Source: Microbacterium sp. AZCO
Lineage (GTDB): Bacteria; Actinomycetota; Actinomycetes; Actinomycetales; Microbacteriaceae
Direction of reading: 5' to 3'
DNA: 64,000 nt
NCBI RefSeq assembly: GCF_039614715.1
Contig: NZ_CP154857.1
Coordinates: forward strand, 2,728,001-2,792,000
Within the stretch, counting starts at the first letter, position 1. Every line of letters starts with the position of its first letter. Below the pieces are notes generated by a model that was not told the origin of the DNA, did no database searches, and saw only the letters and a list, made by a program, of their open reading frames with translations. Positions 34,440-42,011 of the stretch are shown here, piece after piece. The position numbers and the translations under genes are program-made.

Positions 34440-37400
34440 TCAGCCGCAGGAAAGGGTCGGGATGCGGGCTGCCACAGTCGTGGAGACAGCCTTGCCGTCG
34501 ACTGTCCCCGACGCCTTCACGGATGTCTCGCCGGCGGGCAGAGTCGCCAGACGCGTCGTGAAGGCCTGCGACGTGGTCTTGCCGGGAGCCAGCTCTGCGA
34601 CCTGCTTCGCGCCGTACGGCGTGGTGATCGCGAGGGCGACGCGAACGGTGGACGTGTTGGTCACCTGCACCGACACGACCGCCTTGCCGGCCACACATCG
34701 CGCCAGTGCCTCCGACGTCACGGTGAGCGGCGGCGCGGGCTCCTCGCGGACGATCTGAACGGTGTAGGTCGCCGACGTCGTGTGATCCTGCGCCGTCGTG
34801 CGCAGCGTCAGGACGGTCGGCTGATCGCCCGCCTGCAGCGGCACCGTGCGAGGCTTCGTGTCGTCGATCAGGACGTCGCCCACGTAGACCAGTCCGCTCG
34901 GAACAGCAGGGTCGGCGTCGAACGTCGCGGACGAGGCATCCTGAGGCACCGTCACCGTGTAGGAGTACACGCCCTTCGCCAGCGACGGCGTGAGCCGGCC
35001 CCCGTCGAACGACAGGGCCGAGAGGTCGGCATCCGTCGCATACGTCGTCTTCGAGGCGGTGTAGACGCCGTAGACGCCGCCGACATAGCTCGTTCCGTTG
35101 CCCTGGAAGCGCACCGTCACGACGGGGATCTTCTGCCCCTTGGCGTCGAGCACGTAGGCGCCCGTGGTGTCCTTCTTGTAGCTGTCCTTCGCGGCGATGC
35201 CGGAGAGGATGGATGCCGGGATCTCGTCGTACTGCACGTACCACGTGGTCGAGCCCGCGGCGTTGGTGATCCGCTCGTGCTTGAGCAGCACGTCGTTGAC
35301 GTAGACGTCGAACGTGCGTCCGTTGTCGCCGCCGAAGTACCGCACGCCGAGGTAGTTCTTGGGCAGCGACGGGTCGACGACCATGTCGTACTGGAAGTAC
35401 GCGTCGGTGGCGATCTGGCCGTCGCGGTAACCCTGGCCGAGCCACACGCCGACGCCCGACTTGTTGAACCTGTAGTTCTTGCCGGCCTCGCTGTTGTTGT
35501 CGTCGAACGACGTGAGCGAGTCGATCGTCGTCTCGGAGATGCGCAGCTGCTGCTTCTCCTTGAGGATCTGCGCCTGCGACTCCGGCGAATCGGGCTGCAC
35601 GAGCGTCATGTACAGCGCGTAGCGGGCGTTGTAGAGGCTGTAGTACGGCTCGAAGGTGAGCGCGGCCGACTTCGAGTCGACGTTGTGCAGCGTGAATCGC
35701 ATCGTCGTCATGCCGTTGTTGTTCGGGCCGTTCGGGATGCGCTCGAGATTCGACGCGATGCCTGCCTTCCACTGCGCCGCGTCGTCGACCGTGATGTTGC
35801 CGTTGAGCGACTTGTCGGCCGTGCTCATCTGCACGAGCACTCCCGCCGTGTAGCTCGCGTTCGCGTTGACGCGGCTGAGCTCGGTCGCCAGCAGCACGGG
35901 GCCGTACTTGAAGGCGACCCAGTTCGGGTTCTCGGTGCCGGCATCCACCCACACCTTCGCGGGCAGCTTGTAGGTGAGCGTGTCGCCCGCCGCGACCACG
36001 ACGGAGATGTAGCCCGCGCCCGTGAGCGGTGCGACATCCTTCACGACGCCGTTGACCGTGAGCGTGGGTGTCGCCGCGACCCACGACGGCACGCGCAGCC
36101 GCACGGTCGTGCCGGCGGGCAGCGCTCCCCCGTCCACCGAGGCGACCGTGAACGTCGCCGTGTCGGTGTTCGGGATGTCGGCCGTCTGCGTGAGCTTCAG
36201 ATTCTGATCGGCCGAGGTGTAGACCGACGATCGGAACATGTTGACGTAGACCGACGTGTCGTCCTGGAAGTAGATCGAGTCGCCGAGCTTCGTGAAGCTC
36301 TCGATGCCGGTGCCGTGGTCGCACCAGAACTGGTCGAGCGGCGTGCCGAAGATCTTCGCGTAGCCCGCCGTCTGCGGCTGGAAGTACGTCACCATGCCCG
36401 TCTCGGGGTTCTGCGAGGCGAGGATCGTGTTGATGTAGGTCGACTCGTAGTAGTCGGCGAACTTCACGTCCTTCGTCACCTGGAAGAGGAGCCGGCTGAG
36501 CTTGAGCATGTTGTACTCGTTGCAGCCCTCGACGGTGGAGTTCTCGCCGTAGCCGCTCGTCGTGCCGTTGGTGGCGTCGGCGTAGATCGTGTCGGCGGCG
36601 TGGAAGTGCTCCGACTGGCTGTTGCCGCCGCCCGCATACGTGTGGTCGCGGATGACGATCTCCCAGAACTTCTCCGCCGCCGTGCGGTACATCGGCAGGG
36701 CCGCCTTCTCGGCCGCCGTCAGCGTCGCATAGAGGTCGGGGTTGTCCATGAAGACCGTGTAGCGCTTGAGGGCGCCGACGAGCTTCGGGATCGTCGTGTT
36801 GGCGTGCTTGCCGTTGAGCACGTCCTGCCCGTTCGCGAGCTGCTGGAAGAGTGTCGTCTCGTCGAAGTACTCGGCCGCCCGCTTGTGGTTCGGGTCCTTC
36901 GTGATGCTGTACAGCTCGTACAGCGCCTCGTTCATGCCGCCGTACTCGGTGGTGAGGATGGATGCCGGGTTGGCGAGGCTTCCCGCCCAGTTCTTGACCC
37001 ACGTGCCGAACGCGGCCGCGACGCTGCGCGCCTTGGTGGCGACGGGAGCCGGTGCGTACTCGTAGGCGTCGAGGAGGCCCGCGAGCACCTTGTGCAGGTT
37101 GTAGAACGGCACGAGCAGGCCGCCCCCGCCGTTCGGCAGCACGCTGATGCTGAAGGGGGCGACGAAGCCGGCGTTCCCGGGGTTGGCCGCCGCATAGGCA
37201 TCCTGAGCCTTCTTGAGACCGTCGACCGCGGCCGTGAGCTTCGCGAGCAGCTGCGCCTTGGTCGCGCCATCCGTAGCCGTCGAGTACGCCTGCGAGAGCG
37301 CCGAGATGTAGTGGCCGAAGAAGTGGCCCTGGAAGCGGGTGCCGCTCGTGGCCTCCCACCCGCCGTACCCCGAGGTCGTCGTCGGGGTGAGACCCGCCTG

Positions 37401-38651
37401 CACGTACCAGGAGTAGAGGAACTTCTCGGGGTCGAGCGAAAGGAGGTAGGCGACGGTCTTGGCGTTGGCGTTCTCGAGGTAGTCGTCCTCGACGAGCACG
37501 TTCTCCAGGCCTGCCTCCTCGAGATAGATGGACGGGGTCGTCGCGCCGACGGGGGTCACGCTGACCGGGAAGTTCTTCGTGACGGGGGCGCTGCCGCCGT
37601 AGCTGACGGAGGCTGTGAGGGTCACGGTCGACGCCGTCGTGCCGGTCGGCCGGGTGACGTGCGCGTCGCCGCCCGAGGTCGAGATGACGCCGGAATTCGA
37701 CGAGGCCCACGTGATGGCGCTGCCACCGGCTCCCTGCACGGGCAGCGTGAAGTCGGCGTCGGCGGTGGTCTGCACCGAGAGCGCGTCGGCGTCGGACCGG
37801 GCGACGGTCGCGGGATCGAACGACGGGTTGCCGCGCTGGGTCAGGGTGACGACGTCGGTCGTGCTGGCGACGCCGTTGTAGAGCGAGTAGTCGTCGAGCA
37901 GGCCGTTGAGGTGCGACCCGTTGTAGCTGGGGCCGTTGTACCCCAGGGTCTTCACCGACGTGCTCTCGGAGCCCAGCACGCCGGACGCCGTGGCGCTGAC
38001 CGGATACTTCACGGTCGCGGTCTGACGCACGCCGTTGCGGTAGAACGTGACGACCTTCGTCGTCTTGTCGTACGTGACGACGATGTGCGTCCACTGGCCG
38101 GCGGGGAAGAAGGTCGCGCGCGGCGCGTCGACCGCGACCTTGTAGGGCTGGCCGCTCGAGGGGCCGACCGAGAGCGCGAGTGACGACGTGTCGCTCTCCG
38201 ACGTGAGATACCAGCCGTCGGAGTTGTAGACGGTCTTGCTCCACGCGAAGACCTGCTCCCCCGTCATCGTCGCGTTCGGCTTGTACCAGAACGAGACAGT
38301 GAGGTCCTGCGGCTGCAGGTACGCGGCGGTGCCGAGCTTCAGCGCCGTCGATCCGTTGAAGTTGAACGCCTGTCCGCGGACGCCCGTGCCATAGGCCGCG
38401 GCGCCCTTCTGCAGGCTTACGGGGGCGGCGTTCGGGCCCGCATCGGTGAGGCTGCCGTCGAAGCCCAGATCGAGGACCTTCTTGCTCTCGATCGACAGGT
38501 CGGCAGCAGAGGCGGCGGTGGGTGCGACGAAAGCGAGACCGGCCGCGGCGACGACCGAAGCGGTCGCCACGGCGACGGCCCGCCGGACGGCACGGAGGGA
38601 ATGACGGCGGGATGCCGTGGGCGCGCCTAGTGCGCTGGTGCTGTGTGTCAT
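34440..38651 (-). CDS. Giant secreted GH127/GH146-type beta-L-arabinofuranosidase
   Basis: The 1403-residue exoenzyme has a signal peptide (ending TAASAAD), a LamG domain (about 60-270), an Ig-like domain (ITWASSNSGVIS) and a DUF1680-type catalytic (alpha/alpha)6 barrel from about 380 to 900. Visible marks are TEYGGMNEALYELY, GGNSQSEHFH (E681), STVEGCNEYNMLKL (E708, C710) and FWCDHGTGIESF (C777). Beta-domains, a cadherin-like repeat and the shared C-terminal module follow. HypBA1 uses two adjacent Cys here; this protein has Cys-Asp. The family releases beta-L-arabinofuranose from plant hydroxyproline-rich glycans and pectic side chains. GAAGGAG stands 8 nt before ATG 38651. Confidence 0.88.
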   Translation of the reverse strand: MTHSTSALGAPTASRRHSLRAVRRAVAVATASVVAAAGLAFVAPTAASAADLSIESKKVLDLGFDGSLTDAGPNAAPVSLQKGAAAYGTGVRGQAFNFNGSTALKLGTAAYLQPQDLTVSFWYKPNATMTGEQVFAWSKTVYNSDGWYLTSESDTSSLALSVGPSSGQPYKVAVDAPRATFFPAGQWTHIVVTYDKTTKVVTFYRNGVRQTATVKYPVSATASGVLGSESTSVKTLGYNGPSYNGSHLNGLLDDYSLYNGVASTTDVVTLTQRGNPSFDPATVARSDADALSVQTTADADFTLPVQGAGGSAITWASSNSGVISTSGGDAHVTRPTGTTASTVTLTASVSYGGSAPVTKNFPVSVTPVGATTPSIYLEEAGLENVLVEDDYLENANAKTVAYLLSLDPEKFLYSWYVQAGLTPTTTSGYGGWEATSGTRFQGHFFGHYISALSQAYSTATDGATKAQLLAKLTAAVDGLKKAQDAYAAANPGNAGFVAPFSISVLPNGGGGLLVPFYNLHKVLAGLLDAYEYAPAPVATKARSVAAAFGTWVKNWAGSLANPASILTTEYGGMNEALYELYSITKDPNHKRAAEYFDETTLFQQLANGQDVLNGKHANTTIPKLVGALKRYTVFMDNPDLYATLTAAEKAALPMYRTAAEKFWEIVIRDHTYAGGGNSQSEHFHAADTIYADATNGTTSGYGENSTVEGCNEYNMLKLSRLLFQVTKDVKFADYYESTYINTILASQNPETGMVTYFQPQTAGYAKIFGTPLDQFWCDHGTGIESFTKLGDSIYFQDDTSVYVNMFRSSVYTSADQNLKLTQTADIPNTDTATFTVASVDGGALPAGTTVRLRVPSWVAATPTLTVNGVVKDVAPLTGAGYISVVVAAGDTLTYKLPAKVWVDAGTENPNWVAFKYGPVLLATELSRVNANASYTAGVLVQMSTADKSLNGNITVDDAAQWKAGIASNLERIPNGPNNNGMTTMRFTLHNVDSKSAALTFEPYYSLYNARYALYMTLVQPDSPESQAQILKEKQQLRISETTIDSLTSFDDNNSEAGKNYRFNKSGVGVWLGQGYRDGQIATDAYFQYDMVVDPSLPKNYLGVRYFGGDNGRTFDVYVNDVLLKHERITNAAGSTTWYVQYDEIPASILSGIAAKDSYKKDTTGAYVLDAKGQKIPVVTVRFQGNGTSYVGGVYGVYTASKTTYATDADLSALSFDGGRLTPSLAKGVYSYTVTVPQDASSATFDADPAVPSGLVYVGDVLIDDTKPRTVPLQAGDQPTVLTLRTTAQDHTTSATYTVQIVREEPAPPLTVTSEALARCVAGKAVVSVQVTNTSTVRVALAITTPYGAKQVAELAPGKTTSQAFTTRLATLPAGETSVKASGTVDGKAVSTTVAARIPTLSCG

Positions 38652-38718
38652 GGTGAGGGCTCCTTCGTCCCTGGGCACTGCTGCGTGCCCCTCGCGACCC
38701 GTGGCCGGCCTGCGCTGT

Positions 38719-38779
38719 GTTAGCGCTCACCCGAAAAGCCGCACTCGCATTGTTAGCGCGCACTCATCAGGCGTGTCAA
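38719..38779 (-). promoter_or_regulatory. Promoter and two operators of the GH127-type gene
   Basis: On the minus strand TTGACA (plus 38774-38779) and TAACAA (plus 38750-38755) are separated by 18 bp, a near-ideal promoter. Operator GTTAGCGCGCAC (38752-38763) overlaps the -10, and a second copy GTTAGCGCTCAC (38719-38730) lies about 22 bp downstream. The 33-bp centre-to-centre distance is about three helix turns. Confidence 0.75.
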
Positions 38780-38804
38780 GGAAACGAACACACTCGAATC
38801 TTCA

Positions 38805-38833
38805 TTGCCCTTCCACAACGTGAGCGCTAACAT
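38805..38833 (+). promoter_or_regulatory. Promoter with operator of the GH43 gene at 38894
   Basis: TTGCCC (38805-38810) and TAACAT (38828-38833) stand 17 bp apart. Operator GTGAGCGCTAAC (38820-38831) overlaps the -10. Its reverse complement is identical to the site at 38719, so one regulator can act on both divergent genes. Confidence 0.7.
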
Positions 38834-38893
38834 CGCGCTCGAGGCGCATGCGCTCTGCGTGCGGCATCCATCCTGAACAGCAAAGGAGCTGGA

Positions 38894-41596
38894 GTGAGAC
38901 TCACGCCCCCATCGACCCCGGAGGGCTTCGCGCCGCCGCCCTCCCCCCGCCGGCTGCGCTCCCTTCTCGCCGCGACGGCCGGCACCGCGCTCGCCATCGG
39001 CGCGCTCGTGCCGCTCGGCGCGAGCACGGCATCCGCCGACTCGACCGTCCCCGCGAGCGGCCTCCTCGCCGAGTACCTGTTCGACGAGACGAGCGGGTCG
39101 TCGGTGCCGAACACCGCCCCCGGATCCGTCGGGCCCGCGACCGTCGTGAACGGCACCGACAGCCTGTGGACCGGGTCGTCGCTCGTCTTCACCGGCGGCG
39201 CCAAGACCAGCACGTCGGCGAGCTGGGTGCGGCTGCCCGACTCGCTCCTGAGCGGCAAGACGTCGGCCACGATCACCGTCGAGACCAGGTTCGACGCGTC
39301 GATGAAGAGCAGCTTCAACTTCCTCTGGAACATCGGCAACGACGCGACCACGCAGTACTACTTCGCCTCGGTCCGCGACACCGCGCGCACCGCGATCACG
39401 ACGGCCTCGAACGGCGGCGAGGTCAATGCGCGCAGCGCCACGGGCCTCGATGCCAACCGCTGGTACAGCCTCACGTCGGTCATCGGCGGCGGACGCATCA
39501 CGTTCTACGTCGACGGCGAGCAGGTCGGCTCGGCGGCGACGACGCTCACCCCGGCATCCATCACCAACCAGAGCCTCAACGCGATCGGGCGCTCCCCCTG
39601 GCCCGACCCGATGTACAAGGGCGAGGTGTCGACGTTCCGCGTGTACGACCGTGCGCTCACGGCCGCAGAGGTGGGAGCGGTGTCGAACGCGGATGCCGCG
39701 CTGCACGCCTCATCGTTCCAGCAGGCCGCGCAGGTCATCGCCGACGGCGTCGCGAATGTGACGATCGACGAGGGCACGACGACACTCCCGAACTACGGCG
39801 GACGCGTCACGTGGTCCTCGAGCGACGCCCGCCTCGCGGTCGGCGCCGACGGGGTCACCGTCACCGCGGCGCAGCCGGCGGCGGGACAGGCATCCATCAC
39901 CACCGCCCTCACCGCGACCGCGACCGTGCGCGGCACGAGCGTCACGCGCCAGGTGCCCGTCACGATCCAGCCCGTTCCCGGCGTGGACACGCCCTACGGC
40001 TACGTCATGGTGCACTTCATCGAGGACTCCGCCGGCTACGCCGAGAAGATCTACCTCGACGTCTCGCGCGGCGACAACCCCGAGTACTGGGACCCGCTCA
40101 ACGGCGGCAAGCCGATCCTCGCGTCGCAGCTCGGCACGACCGGCGTGCGCGACCCGTACCTGACCTACAACCCCGAGACGAAGACGTACTACATCATCGC
40201 CACCGACCTCCGCGTGTTCGGCGGCGACGGCGGCTCCGGCAGCTGCACCTCGTGGTGCTACTGGAGCTCGAAGGGCAGCACGAAGCTCAACGTGTGGGAG
40301 TCGAAGGACCTCGTCTCGTGGAGCGCCCCGAAGCAGTTCGACGTCGCCGTCTCGGGCGGCGCGAAGGTCGCCGAGCTCGGCATGGCGTGGGCGCCCGAGG
40401 CGACCTGGGTGCCGAACTACTACGGCGACGGCCGGGGCGCGTTCGTCCTGTACTGGTCATCGAACGTCTACGCCGACGCCGCGCACTCGGGCTCGTCGTA
40501 CTCGCGCATCCTGTGGGGCGCGACGACCGACTTCTCGCAGGGCACCTACCAGTACGGCGGCACGTTCATCGACGCCGGCGGCAACACGATCGACACGACG
40601 ATCATCCAGAACGCCGGCAAGACCTACCGCATCACGAAGGACAACTCGGCCGGCAAGGGCATCTACATGGAGTCGACGGCGGCCGCCGAGTGGTGGAAGC
40701 CCGCGGCGACCTGGACGCGCCTGCAGACGGCCATCGGCGCGGTCTGGGCGGGTGGCAACGCCGGCGGCGTCGAGGGACCCGCGGTCTTCCGCCGTCACGG
40801 CGAGGACAAGTGGTACCTGTACGTCGACGTCATCCCCTCGACCGGGTACCGGCCGATGCAGACGACGAACCTCGACGCCGGCTGGTCGCAGCTCGTGAGC
40901 AGCAGCTTCTCCATGGCGCCGAGCACGAAGCACGGCGGCATCGTCGGGATCACGCGCGGGCAGTACGACACGATCCGGTCGGCGGACGCCGCGGCGGCCG
41001 TCGCGAGCGACCTCGGCTCGGTCTCCGTGACCGAGGACGCGTCGGGTGACGCGATCCGGACTGCGCTGCCGGCGACCGCCGGCGTGACGCTCGCGTACAA
41101 CCGCGGCACGGCGTCGCGGCCCGTGGACTGGAACCTGTCGACAGTGGATGCCGCGACCCCCGGCACCTACGACGTGACCGGCACCGTCCGCACCATCGGT
41201 GCGAACCTCAACCAGTGGGCCGGAGCCGGCGGGTCGACGGCATGGAACGCTGCCGACCGAACCCTGTTCAGCTCGACGGCGATCACCGTGAAGGCGAAGG
41301 TCGTCGTGACCGCCGCACCGCTCCCGGTCACCGCCGTCGCCGAGACGCGGTGCGTCGCGGGCAAGGTCGTGCTCAGCGTCAAGGTGACGAACGACGGCGC
41401 TTCGCCGGTGGCGCTGGCGGTGAACACCGCCTACGGCACGAAGTCGGTGGCATCGCTCGCACCGGGCGCATCGACGTCCGCCGCGTTCACGACGCGCGCC
41501 GTCTCGGTCACGGCCGGATCGGCGGACGTGACGGTCTCGGCCGGCGGCGCGACCGTCCACGCCACGGCCTCGTACGCCGCTGCCAGCTGCGGCTGA
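38894..41596 (+). CDS. Secreted LamG-GH43 glycosidase
   Basis: The 900-residue product contains a signal peptide (basic PRRLRSLLAATAGTALAIGALV, ending ASTASAD), a LamG domain (about 55-280, IGRSPWPDPMYKGEVSTFRVYDRALTAAEV), an Ig-like domain and a GH43 domain. The triad is D420 in GVRDPYL, D567 in TIDTTI and E627 in VEGPAV. A further beta-domain and the shared C-terminal module (RCVAGKV to the final CG) follow. It probably removes L-arabinofuranosyl units from arabinan outside the cell. The start is GTG with AAGGAG upstream. An operator-bearing promoter lies 60 nt before it, and a UUCG-loop terminator follows. Confidence 0.88.
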   Translation: MRLTPPSTPEGFAPPPSPRRLRSLLAATAGTALAIGALVPLGASTASADSTVPASGLLAEYLFDETSGSSVPNTAPGSVGPATVVNGTDSLWTGSSLVFTGGAKTSTSASWVRLPDSLLSGKTSATITVETRFDASMKSSFNFLWNIGNDATTQYYFASVRDTARTAITTASNGGEVNARSATGLDANRWYSLTSVIGGGRITFYVDGEQVGSAATTLTPASITNQSLNAIGRSPWPDPMYKGEVSTFRVYDRALTAAEVGAVSNADAALHASSFQQAAQVIADGVANVTIDEGTTTLPNYGGRVTWSSSDARLAVGADGVTVTAAQPAAGQASITTALTATATVRGTSVTRQVPVTIQPVPGVDTPYGYVMVHFIEDSAGYAEKIYLDVSRGDNPEYWDPLNGGKPILASQLGTTGVRDPYLTYNPETKTYYIIATDLRVFGGDGGSGSCTSWCYWSSKGSTKLNVWESKDLVSWSAPKQFDVAVSGGAKVAELGMAWAPEATWVPNYYGDGRGAFVLYWSSNVYADAAHSGSSYSRILWGATTDFSQGTYQYGGTFIDAGGNTIDTTIIQNAGKTYRITKDNSAGKGIYMESTAAAEWWKPAATWTRLQTAIGAVWAGGNAGGVEGPAVFRRHGEDKWYLYVDVIPSTGYRPMQTTNLDAGWSQLVSSSFSMAPSTKHGGIVGITRGQYDTIRSADAAAAVASDLGSVSVTEDASGDAIRTALPATAGVTLAYNRGTASRPVDWNLSTVDAATPGTYDVTGTVRTIGANLNQWAGAGGSTAWNAADRTLFSSTAITVKAKVVVTAAPLPVTAVAETRCVAGKVVLSVKVTNDGASPVALAVNTAYGTKSVASLAPGASTSAAFTTRAVSVTAGSADVTVSAGGATVHATASYAAASCG

Positions 41597-41613
41597 TCCC
41601 CCGGCTGGATCGG

Positions 41614-41643
41614 ACGGCCCGCGGTCTTCGGACCGCGGGCCGT
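41614..41643 (+). terminator. UUCG-tetraloop terminator
   Basis: ACGGCCCGCGGTC (41614-41626), loop TTCG, GACCGCGGGCCGT (41631-41643): a perfect 13-bp stem with the very stable UUCG loop, 18 nt past the stop of the GH43 gene. Confidence 0.85.
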
Positions 41644-41656
41644 TCGGCGTTTCGGG

Positions 41657-41750
41657 GGCTCGCGGCTCGCGGCTCGGGCCTCGTGGCTCCCGGCTCGCGC
41701 CTCGCGGCTCGCGGCTCGCGGCTCGCGGCTCGGGCCTCGTGGCTCGCCGG
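41657..41750. repeat. GGCTCGC-type heptad tandem repeat
   Basis: The stretch consists of imperfect copies of a 7-bp unit (GGCTCGC, with GGCCTCGT and GGCTCCC variants). A 29-bp block at 41661-41689 recurs exactly at 41717-41745, a shift of 56 bp or eight units. Such arrays arise by slippage and vary between strains. Confidence 0.85.
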
Positions 41751-41967
41751 GGACCGTGGGGGCGGTCGGACGGCCATCGTTCGTGAGGTCGCGGACCCCG
41801 GGCCTGCCGGCCAGGAAGTTCGGGGTTCCGTTCTGCCGAAACCAGGCCGAGTCACTGCAATCGCGACGCCGAGTCACCGCACATCGCGATCCCGAACCCG
41901 CCGGCAGCCACGACGGCCCTCGGGGAAGGGGTCACGCGGCGCGAGACCGACCGCCCGGGCATGCACA

Positions 41968-42000
41968 AAGCCGGGCGCGACCGATGTCTGCGCCCGGCTT
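41968..42000 (-). terminator. Terminator of the GH43 gene pair
   Basis: AAGCCGGGCGC (41968-41978) and GCGCCCGGCTT (41990-42000) form an 11-bp stem with an 11-nt loop. On the minus strand the stem ends in CTTTG. It starts 12 nt past the GH43 stop at 42012. Confidence 0.8.
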
Positions 42001-42011
42001 CGTGGTCCGGG

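Larger units (their letters stand above)
41597..42011. other. Convergent intergenic region
   Basis: About 415 bases between two convergent GH43 genes. It contains a terminator for each gene (listed separately), a heptad-based tandem repeat and otherwise no coding potential that I trust. Codon periodicity is absent in the unique part from 41751 to 41960. Confidence 0.6.

Noticed and set aside
34782..38183. Long plus-strand frame opposite the GH127-type gene
   Set aside because: Low-complexity Arg/Val/Gly-rich product without any domain; the opposite strand has a full enzyme.
41657..41750. Short regularly spaced repeats considered as CRISPR
   Set aside because: The 7-bp units are contiguous, without unique spacers, and no cas genes are near.
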